Part shown: positions 1 through 15,651 of the stretch, in pieces | How the letters are laid out: every line of letters begins with the position of its first letter | How positions within the stretch are numbered: position 1 is the first letter of the stretch | NCBI GenBank assembly: GCA_000711775.1 | Contig: ARYC01000340.1 | Span: 1 to 64,000 of the forward strand | Origin: Oxytricha trifallax | Lineage: Eukaryota; Ciliophora; Spirotrichea; Sporadotrichida; Oxytrichidae | Direction: 5' to 3' | Length of the DNA stretch: 64,000 bases | The notes under the pieces: generated by a model | Told to the model about the DNA's origin: nothing | The model's database searches: none | Seen by the model: the letters and a program-made list of their open reading frames with translations, nothing else | Position numbers and translations under genes: made by a program

Positions 1-3000
1 ACCTCGCTGAACACGAATATAAAATCAGAATTAATTTATCTTAAAAACGCGCAAAGATACAAGCATTTCAAGTTTTATTATAGGAATTGATGAGCAAGTA
101 TGTTAAACATCAATTGTTAGGGTTTTCAAGGCAGCGGGAGAGGGTCACGGAAATTCATGAGATGACCTGGAATTAAGCGAATCCACTATATTTGGGCTCC
201 TGAACAAGAGTGGACACTGGAACACCAGATATATAGTCATTTTCAAAAGTTATAGGGGGTCATTTTGTCCATTTTTGGGTTTTCAAAAATTTGTCCAGGA
301 CCGAACCCTTCCCCGGCAAAATACAATTTGCAATTTATATTTCCCAAAAACACCCGAATATAATGATTCTGGTCATTTAGACCTCGCTGAACACGAATAT
401 AAAATCAGAATTAATTTATTTTAAATACGCGCAAAGATACAGTCATTTCAAGTTTTATTATAGGAATTGATGAGCAAGTATGTTAAACATCAATTTTTAG
501 GGTTTTCAAGGCTGCGGGAGAGGGTCACGGAAAATCATGAGATGACCTGGAATTAAGCGAATCCACTATATTTGGGCTCCTGAACAAGAGTGTGACATCG
601 GAACACTAGATATATAGACATTTTCAAAAGATATAGGGGGGTCATTTTGTCCATTTTTGGCTTTTCAAAAATTTTGTCCAGTGCCGAACCCTTCCCCAGC
701 AAAACTCAACTTGCAATTTATATTTCCTAAAAACACCGAAAATAACGATTCTGGTCATTTAGACCTCGCTGAACACGAAAATAAAATCAGAATTAATTTA
801 TTTTAAATACGCGCAAAGATACAGCCAATTCAAGTCTTATTATAGGAATTGATGAGCAAGTATGTCAAACATCAATTTATAGGGTTTTCAAGGCAGCGGG
901 AGAGGGTCACGGAAATTCATGAGATGACCTGGAATTAAGCGAATCCACTATATTTGGGCTCCTGAACAAGAGTGTGACACCGGAACACAAGATATATCGT
1001 CATTTTCAAAAGATATAGGGGGGTCATTTTGTCCATTTTTGGTTTTTCAAAAATTTTGTCCATTGCCGAACCCTTCCCCGGCAAAACTCAACTTGCAATT
1101 TATATTTCCCAAAAACACCCGAAAATAACGATTCTGGTCATTTAGACCTCGCTGAACACGAAAATAAAATCAGAATTAATTTATTTTAAATACGCGCAAA
1201 GATACAGCCATTTCAATTTATTATAGGAATTGATGAGCAAGTATGTTAAACATCAATTTTTAGGGTTTTCAAGGCTGCGGGAGAGGGTCACGGAAATTCA
1301 TGAGATGACCTGGAATTAAGCGAATCCACTATATTTGGGCTCCTGAACAAGAGTGTGACACCGGAACACAAGATATATCGTCATTTTCAAAAGATATAGG
1401 GGGGTCATTTTGTCCATTTTTGGTTTTTCAAAAATTTTGTCCATTGCCGAACCCTTCCCCGGCAAAACTCAACTTGCAATTTATATTTCCCAAAAACACC
1501 CGAAAATAACGATTCTGGTCATTTAGACCTCGCTGAACACGAAAATAAAATCAGAATTAATTTATTTTAAATACGTGCAAAGATACAGCCATTTCAAGTT
1601 TTATTATAGGAATTGATTAGCAAGTATGTTAAACATCAATTTTTAGGGTTTTCAAGGCAGCGGGAGAGGGTCACGGAAATTCATGAGATGACCTGAAATT
1701 AAGCGAATCCACTATATTTGGGCTCCTGAACAAGACTGTGACACCGGAAGACTAGATATATAGTCATTTTCAAAAGTTATAGGGAGGTCATTTTGTCCAT
1801 TTTTGGTTTTTCAAAAATTTGTCCAGGGCCGAACCTCTCCCCGGCAAAACTCAACTTGCAATTTATATTTCCCAAAAACACCCGAAAATAACGATCCTGA
1901 TCATTTAGACCTCGCTGAACACGAATATAAAATCAGAATTAATTTATCTTAAGAACGCGCAAAGATACAGGCATTTTCAAGTTTTATTATAGGAATTGAT
2001 GAGCAAGTATGTTAAACATCAATTTTTAGGGTTTTCAAGGCTGCGGGAGAGGGTCACGGAAAATCATGAGATGACCTGGAATTAAGCGAATCCACTATAT
2101 TTGGGCTCCTGAACAAGAGTGTGACATCGGAACACTAGATATATAGACATTTTCAAAAGATATAGGGGGGTCATTTTGTCCATTTTTGGCTTTTCAAAAA
2201 TTTTGTCCAGTGCCGAACCCTTCCCCGGCAAAACTCAACTTGCAATTTATAGTTCCCAAAAACTCCCGAGAATAACGATTCTGGTCATTTAAACCTCGTG
2301 AACACGAAAATAAAATCAGAATTAATTCATTTTAAATACGCGCAAAGATACAGCCATTTCAAGTTATATTATAGGAATTGATGAGCAAGTATGTTAAACA
2401 TCAATTGTTAGGGTTTTCAAGGCAGCGGGAGAGGGTCACGGAAATTCATGAGATGACCTGGAATTAAGCGAATCCACTATATTTGGGCTCCTGAACAAGA
2501 GTGTGACACCGGAAGACTAGATATATAGTCATTTTCAAAAGTTATAGGGAGGTCATTTTGTCCATTTTTGGCTTTTCAAAATTTTGTCCAGTGCCGAACC
2601 CTTCCACGGCAAAACTCAACTTGTAATTTATATTTCCCAAAAACACCCGAAAATAACGATTCTGGTCATTTAGACCTCGCTGAACACGAAAATAAAATCA
2701 GAATTAATTCATTTTAAATACGCGCAAAGATACAGCCATTTCAAGTTATATTATAGGAATTGATGAGCAAGTATGTTAAACATCAATTGTTAGGGTTTTC
2801 AAGGCAGCGGGAGAGGGTCACGGAAATTCATGAGATGACCTGGAATTAAGCGAATCCACTATATTTGGGCTCCTGAACAAGAGTGTGACCCGGAACACCA
2901 GATATATAGTCATTTTCAAAAGTTATAGGGGCGTCATTTTGTCCATTTTTGGCTTTTCAAAAATTTTGTCCAGGGCCGAACCTTTTCCCGGCAAAACTCA

Positions 3001-6000
3001 ACTTGCAATTTATATATCCCAAAAACTCCGGAAAATATCAATTCTGGTCATTTAGACATCGCTTAACACAAATATAAAATCGGAATAGATTTTTCTTTAA
3101 AACGCGAAAATATGCAGGCATTTGAAGTTTTATTATAAGAACTGATGAGGGAGTATGTTAAACATCAATTTTTAGGGTTTTCATGGCAGCGGGAGAGAGT
3201 CAAGGAATATCATGAGGTGACCTGGAATTAAGCAAATCCACTATATTTGGGCTCCTGAACAAGAGTGTGACATCGGAACACTAGATATATAGACATTTTC
3301 AAAAGATATAGGGGGGTCATTTTGTCCATTTTTGGCTTTTCAAAAATTTTGTCCAGTGCCGAACCCCCCCGGCAAAACTCAACTTGCAATTAATTTTTAC
3401 CAAAAACACCCGAAAATAACCATCCTACTCATTTAGACATCGCTGAACACGAATATAAAATCAGAATTAATTTATCTTAAAAACGCGCAAAGTTACAGGC
3501 ATTTCAAGCTTTATTTTAAGAATTGAATAGCAAGTATGTTAAACATCAATTTTTAGGGTTTTCAAGGCAGCGGGAGAGAGTCAACGGAAATTCATGATGA
3601 GATGACCTGGAATTAAGCGAATCCACTATATTTGGGCTCCTGAACAAGAGTGTGACACCGGAACACAAGATATATCGTCATTTTCAAAAGATATAGGGGG
3701 GTCATTTTGTCCATTTTTGGTTTTTCAAAAATTTTGTCCATTGCCGAACCCTTCCCCGGCAAAACTCAACTTGCAATTTATATTTCCCAAAAACACCCGA
3801 AAATAACGATTCTGGTCATTTAGACCTCGCTGAACACGAAAATAAAATCAGAATTAATTTATTTTAAATACGTGCAAAGATACAGCCATTTCAAGTTTTA
3901 TTATAGGAATTGATTAGCAAGTATGTTAAACATCAATTTTTAGGGTTTTCAAGGCAGCGGGAGAGGGTCACGGAAATTCATGAGATGACCTGGAATTAAG
4001 CGAATCCACTATATTTGGGCTCCTGAACAAGAGTGTGACACCGGAACACAAGATATATCGTCATTTTCAAAAGATATAGGGGGGTCATTTTGTCCATTTT
4101 TGGTTTTTCAAAAATTTTGTCCATTGCCGAACCCTTCCCCGGCAAAACTCAACTTGCAATTTATATTTCCCAAAAACACCCGAAAATAACGATTCTGGTC
4201 ATTTAGACCTCGCTGAACACGAAAATAAAATCAGAATTAATTTATTTTAAATACGTGCAAAGATACAGCCATTTCAAGTTTTATTATAGGAATTGATGAG
4301 CAAGTATGTTAAACATCAATTTTTAGGGTTTTCAAGGCAGCGGGAGAGGGTCACGGAAAATCATGAGATGACCTGGAATTAAGCGAATCCACTATATTTG
4401 GGCTCCTGAACAAGAGTGTGACACCGGAACACAAGATATATAGACATTTTCAAAAGATATAGGGGGGTCATTTTGTCCATTTTTGGCTTTTCAAAAATTT
4501 TGTCCAGTGCCGAACCCTTCCCGGCAAAACTCAACTTGCAATTTATATTTCCCAAAAACACCCGAAAATAACGATTCTGGTCATTTAGACCTCGCTGAAC
4601 ACGAAAATAAAATCAGAATTAATTTATTTTAAATACGCGCAAAGATACAGCCAATTCAAGTCTTATTATAGGAATTGATGAGCAAGTATGTCAAACATCA
4701 ATTTATAGGGTTTTCAAGGCAGCGGGAGAGGGTCACGGAAAATCATGAGATGACCTGGAATTAAGCGAATCCACTATATTTGGGCTCCTGAACAAGAGTG
4801 TGACATCGGAACACTAGATATATAGACATTTTCAAAAGATATAGGGGGGTCATTTTGTCCATTTTTGGCTTTTCAAAAATTTTGTCCAGGGCCGAACCCT
4901 TCCCCGGCAAAATCAACTTGCAATTTATATTTCCCAAAAACACCCGAAAATAACGATTCTGGTCATTTAGACCTCGCTGAACACGAAAATAAAATCAGAA
5001 TTAATTCATTTTAAATACGCGCAAAGATACAGCCATTTCAAGTTATATTATAGGAATTGATGAGCAAGTATGTTAAACATCAATTGTTAGGGTTTTCAAG
5101 GCAGCGGGAGAGGGTCACGGAAATTCATGAGATGACCTGGAATTAAGCGAATCCACTATATTTGGGCTCCTGAACAAGAGTGTGACAACGGAACAACAGA
5201 AATATAGTCATTTTCAAAAATTATAGGGGCGACATTTTGTCCATTTTTGGCTTTTCAAAAATTTTGTCCAGGGCCGAACCCTTCCCCGGCAAAACTCAAC
5301 TTGCAATTTATAGTTCCCAAAAACACCCGAAAATAACAATTCTGGTCATTTAAACCTCGCTGAACACGAAAATAAAATCAGAATTAATTTATTTTAAATA
5401 CGCGCAAAGATACAGCCATTTCAAGTTTTATTATAGGAATTGATGAGCAAGTATGTTAAACATCAATTGTTAGGGTTTTCAAGGCAGCGGGAGAGGGTCA
5501 CGGAAATTCATGAGATGACCTGGAATTAAGCGAATCCACTATATTTGGGCTCCTGAACAAGAGTGTGACACCGGAACACAAGATATATAGTCATTTTCAA
5601 AAGATATAGGGGGGTCATTTTGTCCATTTTTGGGTTTTCAAAAATTCTGTCCAGGGCCGAACCCTTCCCCGGCAAAACTCAACTTGCAATTTATATTTCC
5701 CAAAAACACCAGAAAATAACGATCCTGGTCATTTAGACCTCGCTAAACACGAAAATAAAATCAGAATTAATTTATCTTAAAAACGCGCAAAGATACAGCC
5801 ATTTCAAGTTATATTATAGGAATTGATGAGCAAGTATGTTAAACATCAATTGTTAGGGTTTTCAAGGCAGCGGGAGAGGTCACGGAAATTCATGAGATGA
5901 CCTGGAATTAAGCGAATCCACTATATTTGGGCTCCTGAACAAGAGTGTGACACCGGAACACAAGATATATAGTCATTTTCAAAAGATATAGGGGGGTCAA

Positions 6001-9000
6001 TTTGTCCATTTTTGGCTTTTCAAAAATTTTGTCCAGTGCCGAACCCTTCCCCGGCAAAACTCAACTTGCAATTTATATTTCCAAAAAACACCCGAAAATA
6101 ACGATTCTGGTCATTTAGACCTCGCTGAACACGAAAATAAAATCAGAATTAATTTATCTTAAAAACGCGCAAAGATACAGCCATTTCAAGTTTTATTATA
6201 GGAATTGATGAGCAAGTATGTTAAACATTAATTTTTAGGGTTTTCAAGGCAGCGGGAGAGGGTCACGGAAATTCATGAGATGACCTGAAATTAAGCGAAT
6301 CCACTATATTTGGGCTCCTGAACAAGACTGTGACACCGGAAGACTAGATATATAGTCATTTTCAAAAGTTATAGGGAGGTCATTTTGTCCATTTTTGGCT
6401 TTTCAAAAAATTTGTCCAGGGCCGAATCCTTCCCCGGCAAAACTGATCTTGCAATTTATATTTCCCAAAAACACTCAAAAATAACGATTATGGTCATTTA
6501 GACCTCGCTGAACACGAAAATAAAATCAGAATTAATTCATTTTAAATACGCGCAAAGATACAGCCATTTCAAGTTATATTATAGGAATTGATGAGCAAGT
6601 ATGTTAAACATCAATTTTTAGGGTTTTCAAGGCAGCGGGAGAGGGTCACGGAAATTCATGAGATGACCTGGAATTAAGCAAAACCACTAAATTTGGGCTC
6701 CTTAACAAGAGTGTGACACCGGAACACCAGATATATAGTCATTTTCAAAAGTTATAGGGGGGTCATTACGTCCATTTTTGGCTTTTCAAAAATTTTGTCC
6801 AGGGCCGAACCCTTCCCCGGCAAAACTCAACTTGCAATTTATATTTTTCAAAAACACCTGAAAATAACGATTCTGGTCATTTAGCCACTCGCTGAACACG
6901 AAAATAAAATCAGAATTAATTTATTTTAAATACGCGCAAAGATACAGCCATTTCAAGTTTTATTATAGGAATTGATGAGCAATAATGTTAAACATCAATT
7001 TTTAGGGTTTTCAAGGCAGCGGGAGAGGGTCACGGAAATTCATGAGATGACCTGGAATTAAGCGAATCCACTATATTTGGGATCCTGAACAAGAGTGTGA
7101 CTCCGGAACACCAGATATATAGTCATTTTTAAAAGTTATAGGGGGGTCATTTTGTCCATTTTTGGCTTTTCAAAAAATTTGTCCAGGGCCGAATCCTTCC
7201 CCGGCAAAACTGATCTTGCAATTTATATTTCCCAAAAACACTCAAAAATAACGATTATGGTCATTTAGACCTCGCTGAACACGAAAATAAAATCAGAATT
7301 AATTCATTTTAAATACGCGCAAAGATACAGCCATTTCAAGCTACATTATAGGAATTGATGAGCAAGTATGTTAAACATCAATTGTTAGGGTTTTCAAGGC
7401 AGCGGGAGAGGGTCACGGAAATTCATGAGATGACCTGGAATTAAGCAAATCCACTAAATTTGGGCTCCTAAACAAGAGTGTGACACCAGAACACAAGATA
7501 TATAGTCAATTTCAAAAGATATAGGGGGGTCATTTTGTCCATTTTCGGCTTTTCAAAAATTTTGTCCAGGGCCGAACCCTTCCCCGGCAAAACTCAACTT
7601 GCAATTTATATTTCCCAAAAACACCCGAAAATAACGATACTAGCCATTTAGACCTCGCTGAACACGAAAATAAAATCAGAATAAATTCATCTTAAAAACG
7701 CGCAAAGATAAAGCCATTTCAAGCTACATTATAGGAATTGATGAGCAAGTATGTTAAACATCAATTGTTAGGGTTTTCAAGGCAGCGGGAGAGGGTCACG
7801 GAAATCATGAGATGACCTGGAATTAAGCGAATCCACTATATTTGGGCTCCTGAACAAGAGTGTGACACCGGAACACTAGATATATAGACATTTTCAAAAG
7901 ATATAGGGAGGTCATTTTGTCCATTTTTGGCTTTTCAAAAATTTTGTCCAGGGCCGAACCCTTCCCCGGCAAAACTCAACTTGCAATTTATATTTCCAAA
8001 AACACCCGAAAATAACGAATCTGGTCATTTAGCCCTCGCTGAACACGAAAATAAAATCAGAATTAATTTATTTTAAATACGCGCAAAGATACAGCCATTT
8101 CAAGTTTTATTATAGGAATTGATGAGCAAGAATGTTAAACATCAATTTTTAGGGTTTTCAAGGCAGCGGGAGAGGGTCACGGAAATTCATGAGATGACCT
8201 GGAATTAAGCGAATCCACTATATTTGGGCTCCTGAACAAGAGTGTGACACCGGAACACAAGATATATAGTCATTTTCAAAAGATATAGGGAGGTCATTTT
8301 GTCCATTTTTGGCTTTTCAAAATTTTGTCCAGTGCCGAACCCTTCCCCGGCAAAACTCAACTTGCAATTTATATTTCCCAAAAACACCCGAAAATAACGA
8401 TTCTGGTCATTTAGCCCTCGCTGAACACGAAAATAAAATCAGAATTAATTTATTTTAAATACGCGCAAAGATACAGCCATTTCAAGTTTTATTATAGGAA
8501 TTGATGAGCAAGTATGTTAAACATCAATTTTTAGGGTTTTCAAGGCAGCGGGAGAGGGTCACGGAAATTCATGAGATGACCTGGAATTAAGCGAATCCAC
8601 TATATTTGGGCTCCTGAACAAGAGTGTGACACCGGAACACTAGATATATAGTCATTTTCAAAAGATATAGGGGGGTCAATTTGTCCATTTTTGGCTTTTC
8701 AAAAATTTTGTCCAGTGCCGAACCCTTCCCCGGCAAAACTCAACTTGCAATTTATATTTCCCAAAAACACCCGAAAATAACGATTCTGGTCATTTAGCCC
8801 TCGCTGAACACGAAAATAAAATCAGAATTAATTTATTTTAAATACGCGCAAAGATACAGCCATTTCAAGTTTTATTATAGGAATTGATGAGCAAGTATGT
8901 TAAACATCAATTTTTAGGGTTTTCAAGGCAGCGGGAGAGGGTCACGGAAATTCATGAGATGACCTGGAATTAAGCGAATCCACTATATTTGGGCTCCTGA

Positions 9001-12000
9001 ACAAGAGTGTGACACCGGAACACTAGATATATAGTCATTTTCAAAAGTTATAGGGGGGTCATTTTGTCCATTTTTGGCTTTTCAAAAATTTTGTCCAGTG
9101 CCGAACCCTTCCCCGGCAAAACTCAACTTGCAATTTATATTTCCCAAAAACACCCGAAAATAACGATTCTGGTCATTTAGACCTCGCTGAACACGAAAAT
9201 AAAATCAGAATTAATTTATTTTAAATACGCGCAAAGATACAGCCATTTCAAGTTTTATTATAGGAATTGATGAGCAAGTATGTTAAACATCAATTTATAG
9301 GGTTTTCAAGGCAGCGGGAGAGGGTCACGGAAATTCATGAGATGACCTGGAATTAAGCGAATCCACTATATTTGGGCTCCTGAACAAGAGTGTGACACCG
9401 GAACACCAGATATATAGTCATTTTCAAAAGTTATAGGGGGGTCATTTTGTCCATTTTTGGCTTTTCAAAAATTTTGTCCAGTGCCGAACCCTTCCCCGGC
9501 AAAACTCAACTTGCAATTTATATTTCCCAAAAACACCCGAAAATAACGATTCTGGTCATTTAGACCTCGCTGAACACGAAAATAAAATCAGAATTAATTT
9601 ATTTTAAATACGCGCAAAGATACAGCCATTTCAAGTTTTATTATAGGAATTGATGAGCAAGTATGTTAAACATCAATTTTTAGGGTTTTCAAGGCAGCGG
9701 GAGAGGGTCACGGAAATTCATGAGATGACCTGGAATTAAGCGAATCCACTATATTTGGGCTCCTGAACAAGAGTGTGACACCGGAACACTAGATATATAG
9801 TCATTTTCAAAAGATATAGGGGGGTCATTTTGTCCATTTTTGGCTTTTCAAAAATTTTGTCCAGTGCCGAACCCTTCCCCGGCAAAACTCAACTTGCAAT
9901 TTATATTTCCCAAAAACACCCGAAAATAACGATTCTGGTCATTTAGACCTCGCTGAACACGAAAATAAAATCAGAATTAATTTATTTTAAATACGTGCAA
10001 AGATACAGCCATTTCAAGTTTTATTATAGGAATTGATTAGCAAGTATGTTAAACATCAATTTTTAGGGTTTTCAAGGCAGCGGGAGAGGGTCACGGAAAT
10101 TCATGAGATGACCTGGAATTAAGCGAATCCACTATATTTGGGCTCCTGAACAAGAGTGTGACACCGGAACACTAGATATATAGTCATTTTCAAAAGATAT
10201 AGGGGGGTCATTTTGTCCATTTTTGGCTTTTCAAAAATTTTGTCCAGTGCCGAACCCTTCCCCGGCAAAACTCAACTTGCAATTTATATTTCCCAAAAAC
10301 ACCCGAAAATAACGATTCTGGTCATTTAGACCTCGCTGAACACGAAAATAAAATCAGAATTAATTTATTTTAAATACGCGCAAAGATACAGCCATTTCAA
10401 GTTTTATTATAGGAATTGATGAGCAAGTATGTTAAACATCAATTTTTAGGGTTTTCAAGGCAGCGGGAGAGGGTCACGGAAATTCATGAGATGACCTGGA
10501 ATTAAGCGAATCCACTATATTTGGGCTCCTGAACAAGAGTGTGACACCGGAACACTAGATATATAGTCATTTTCAAAAGATATAGGGGGGTCATTTTGTC
10601 CATTTTTGGCTTTTCAAAAATTTTGTCCAGTGCCGAACCCTTCCCCGGCAAAACTCAACTTGCAATTTATATTTCCCAAAAACACCCGAAAATAACGATT
10701 CTGGTCATTTAGACCTCGCTGAACACGAAAATAAAATCAGAATTAATTTATTTTAAATACGCGCAAAGATACAGCCATTTCAAGTTTTATTATAGGAATT
10801 GATGAGCAAGTATGTTAAACATCAATTTTTAGGGTTTTCAAGGCAGCGGGAGAGGGTCACGGAAATTCATGAGATGACCTGGAATTAAGCGAATCCACTA
10901 TATTTGGGCTCCTGAACAAGAGTGTGACATCGGAACACAAGATATATAGTCATTTTCAAAAGATATAGGGGGGTCATTTTGTCCATTTTTGGCTTTTCAA
11001 AAATTTTGTCCAGTGCCGAACCCTTCCCCGGCAAAACTCAACTTGCAATTTATATTTCCCAAAAACACCCGAAAATAACGATTCTGGTCATTTAGACCTC
11101 GCTGAACACGAAAATAAAATCAGAATTAATTTATTTTAAATACGCGCAAAGATACAGCCATTTCAAGTTTTATTATAGGAATTGATGAGCAAGTATGTTA
11201 AACATCAATTTTTAGGGTTTTCAAGGCAGCGGGAGAGGGTCACGGAAATTCATGAGATGACCTGGAATTAAGCGAATCCACTATATTTGGGCTCCTGAAC
11301 AAGAGTGTGACATCGGAACACCAGATATATAGTCATTTTCAAAAGTTATAGGGGGGTCATTTTGTCCATTTTTGGCTTTTCAAAAATTTTGTCCAGTGCC
11401 GAACCCTTCCCCGGCAAAACTCAACTTGCAATTTATATTTCCCAAAAACACCAGAAAATAACGATTCTGGTCATTTAGACCTCGCTGAACACGAAAATAA
11501 AATCAGAATTAATTTATTTTAAATACGCGCAAAGATACAGCCATTTCAAGTTTTATTATAGGAATTGATGAGCAAGTATGTTAAACATCAATTTTTAGGG
11601 TTTTCAAGGCAGCGGGAGAGGGTCACGGAAATTCATGAGATGACCTGGAATTAAGCGAATCCACTATATTTGGGCTCCTGAACAAGAGTGTGACACCGGA
11701 ACACCAGATATATAGTCATTTTCAAAAGATATAGGGGGGTCATTTTGTCCATTTTTGGCTTTTCAAAAATTTTGTCCAGTGCCGAACCCTTCCCCGGCAA
11801 AACTCAACTTGCAATTTATATTTCCCAAAAACACCCGAAAATAACGATTCTGGTCATTTAGACCTCGCTGAACACGAAAATAAAATCAGAATTAATTTAT
11901 TTTAAATACGCGCAAAGATACAGCCATTTCAAGTTTTATTATAGGAATTGATGAGCAAGTATGTTAAACATCAATTTTTAGGGTTTTCAAGGCAGCGGGA

Positions 12001-15000
12001 GAGGGTCACGGAAATTCATGAGATGACCTGGAATTAAGCGAATCCACTATATTTGGGCTCCTGAACAAGAGTGTGACATCGGAACACCAGATATATAGTC
12101 ATTTTCAAAAGTTATAGGGGGGTCATTTTGTCCATTTTTGGCTTTTCAAAAATTTTGTCCAGTGCCGAACCCTTCCCCGGCAAAACTCAACTTGCAATTT
12201 ATATTTCCCAAAAACACCCGAAAATAACGATTCTGGTCATTTAAACCTCGCTGAACACGAAAATAAAATCAGAATTAATTTATTTTAAATACGCGCAAAG
12301 ATACAGCCATTTCAAGTTTTATTATAGGAATTGATGAGCAAGTATGTTAAACATCAATTTTTAGGGTTTTCAAGGCAGCGGGAGAGGGTCACGGAAATTC
12401 ATGAGATGACCTGGAATTAAGCGAATCCACTATATTTGGGCTCCTGAACAAGAGTGTGACACCGGAACACAAGATATATCGTCATTTTCAAAAGATATAG
12501 GGGGGTCATTTTGTCCATTTTTGGTTTTTCAAAAATTTTGTCCATTGCCGAACCCTTCCCCGGCAAAACTCAACTTGCAATTTATATTTCCCAAAAACAC
12601 CCGAAAATAACGATTCTGGTCATTTAGACCTCGCTGAACACGAAAATAAAATCAGAATTAATTTATTTTAAATACGCGCAAAGATACAGCCATTTCAAGT
12701 TTTATTATAGGAATTGATGAGCAAGTATGTTAAACATCAATTTTTAGGGTTTTCAAGGCAGCGGGAGAGGGTCACGGAAATTCATGAGATGACCTGGAAT
12801 TAAGCGAATCCACTATATTTGGGCTCCTGAACAAGAGTGTGACACCGGAACACAAGATATATAGACATTTTCAAAAGATATAGGGGGGTCATTTTGTCCA
12901 TTTTTGGTTTTTCAAAAATTTTGTCCATTGCCGAACCCTTCCCCGGCAAAACTCAACTTGCAATTTATATTTCCCAAAAACACCCGAAAATAACGATTCT
13001 GGTCATTTAGACCTCGCTGAACACGAAAATAAAATCAGAATTAATTTATTTTAAATACGCGCAAAGATACAGCCATTTCAAGTTTTATTATAGGAATTGA
13101 TGAGCAAGTATGTTAAACATCAATTTTTAGGGTTTTCAAGGCAGCGGGAGAGGGTCACGGAAATTCATGAGATGACCTGGAATTAAGCGAATCCACTATA
13201 TTTGGGCTCCTGAACAAGAGTGTGACACCGGAACACTAGATATATAGTCATTTTCAAAAGTTATAGGGGGGTCATTTTGTCCATTTTTGGCTTTTCAAAA
13301 ATTTTGTCCAGGGCCGAACCTTCCCCGGCAAAACTCAACTTGCAATTTATATTTCCCAAAAACACTCAAAAATAACGATTCTGGTCATTTAGACCTCGCT
13401 GAACACGAAAATAAAATCAGAATTAATTTATTTTAAATACGCGCAAAGATACAGCCATTTCAAGTTATATTATAGGAATTGATGAGCAAGTATGTTAAAC
13501 ATCAATTTTTAGGGTTTTCAAGGCAGCGGGAGAGGGTCACGGAAATTCATGAGATGACCTGGAATTAAGCGAATCCACTATATTTGGGCTCCTGAACAAG
13601 AGTGTGACACCGGAACACTAGATATATAGTCATTTTCAAAAGTTATAGGGGGGTCATTTTGTCCATTTTTGGCTTTTCAAAAATTTTGTCCAGTGCCGAA
13701 CCCTTCCCCGGCAAAACTCAACTTGCAATTTATATTTCCCAAAAACACCCGAAAATAACGATTCTGGTCATTTAGACCTCGCTGAACACGAAAATAAAAT
13801 CAGAATTAATTTATTTTAAATACGCGCAAAGATACAGCCATTTCAAGTTTTATTATAGGAATTGATGAGCAAGTATGTTAAACATCAATTTTTAGGGTTT
13901 TCAAGGCAGCGGGAGAGGGTCACGGAAATTCATGAGATGACCTGGAATTAAGCGAATCCACTATATTTGGGCTCCTGAACAAGAGTGTGACACCGGAACA
14001 CTAGATATATAGTCATTTTCAAAAGATATAGGGGGGTCATTTTGTCCATTTTTGGCTTTTCAAAAATTTTGTCCAGTGCCGAACCCTTCCCCGGCAAAAC
14101 TCAACTTGCAATTTATATTTCCCAAAAACACCCGAAAATAACGATTCTGGTCATTTAGACCTCGCTGAACACGAAAATAAAATCAGAATTAATTCATTTT
14201 AAATACGCGCAAAGATACAGCCATTTCAAGTTATATTATAGGAATTGATGAGCAAGTATGTTAAACATCAATTGTTAGGGTTTTCAAGGCAGCGGGAGAG
14301 GGTCACGGAAATTCATGAGATGACCTGGAATTAAGCGAATCCACTATATTTGGGCTCCTGAACAAGAGTGTGACACCGGAACACAAGATATATAGTCATT
14401 TTCAAAAGTTATAGGGGGGTCATTTTGTCCATTTTTGGCTTTTCAAAAATTTTGTCCAGGGCCGAACCCTTCCCCGGCAAAACTCAACTTGCAATTTATA
14501 TTTTTCAAAAACACCCGAAAATAACGATTCTGGTCATTTAGCCCTCGCTGAACACGAAAATAAAATCAGAATTAATTTATTTTAAATACGCGCAAAGATA
14601 CAGCCATTTCAAGTTTTATTATAGGAATTGATGAGCAAGTATGTTAAACATCAATTTTTAGGGTTTTCAAGGCAGCGGGAGAGGGTCACGGAAATTCATG
14701 AGATGACCTGGAATTAAGCGAATCCACTATATTTGGGCTCCTGAACAAGAGTGTGACATCGGAACACTAGATATATAGTCATTTTCAAAAGTTATAGGGG
14801 GGTCATTTTGTCCATTTTTGGCTTTTCAAAATTTTGTCCAGGGCCGAACCCTTCCCCTGCAAAACTCAACTTGCAATTTATATTTCCCAAAAACACCCGA
14901 AAATAACGATTCTGGTCATTTAGACCTCGCTGAACACGAAAATAAAATCAGAATTAATTTATTTTAAATACGCGCAAAGATACAGCCATTTCAAGTTTTA

Positions 15001-15650
15001 TTATAGGAATTGATGAGCAAGTATGTTAAACATCAATTTTTAGGGTTTTCAAGGCAGCGGGAGAGGGTCACGGAAATTCATGAGATGACCTGGAATTAAG
15101 CGAATCCACTATATTTGGGCTCCTGAACAAGAGTGTGACACCGGAACACAAGATATATAGTCATTTTCAAAAGATATAGGGGGGTCATTTTGTCCATTTT
15201 TGGCTTTTCAAAAATTTTGTCCAGTGCCGAACCCTTCCCCGGCAAAACTCAACTTGCAATTTATATTTCCCAAAAACACCCGAAAATAACGATTCTGGTC
15301 ATTTAGACCTCGCTGAACACGAATATAAAATCAGAATTAATTTATCTTAAAAGCGCGCAAAGATACAGGCATTTCAAGCTTTATTATAGGAATTGATGAG
15401 CAAGTATGTTAAACATCAATTTTTAGGGTTTTCAAGGCAGCGGGAGAGGGTCACGGAAATTCATGAGATGACCTGGAATTAAGCAAATCCACTAAATCTG
15501 GGCTCCTGAATAAGAGTGTGACACCGGAACACCAGATATATAGTCATTTTCAAAAGTTATAGGGGGTCATTTTGTCCATTTTTGGCTTTTCAAAAATTTT
15601 GTCCAGGGCCGAACCCTTCACCGGCAAAACTCAACTTGTAATTTATATTT
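1..15650. repeat. Tandem satellite array, unit about 380 bp, about 41 copies
   Basis: The unit starts I marked with 'acctcgctgaacacg' recur at 1, 381, 763, 1146 and 1527 and on to 15307, a spacing of 380-383 bp. Units between about 8.4 and 13 kb are nearly identical. Units at 2.3-3.6 kb, 5-7.7 kb and at the right edge carry more changes, and the last unit stops mid-unit where a foldback element begins. Marker blocks are shared between non-adjacent units, for example 'cgtgcaaag' with 'gattagc' near 1575, 3870 and 9990. A satellite of about this size is, to my knowledge, characteristic of Oxytricha micronuclear DNA and is eliminated from the macronucleus. Open frames inside it are by-products of the repeat, not genes. 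Confidence 0.97.
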
Positions 15651-15651
15651 C

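Noticed and set aside
4379-8387. Three near-identical minus-strand ORFs of 60 codons in the satellite
   Set aside because: They recur only because the satellite unit recurs, do not exist in most units, and have no coding character.
1-15650. CRISPR-like array
   Set aside because: Repeats are long, contiguous and without spacers. This is a eukaryotic satellite.
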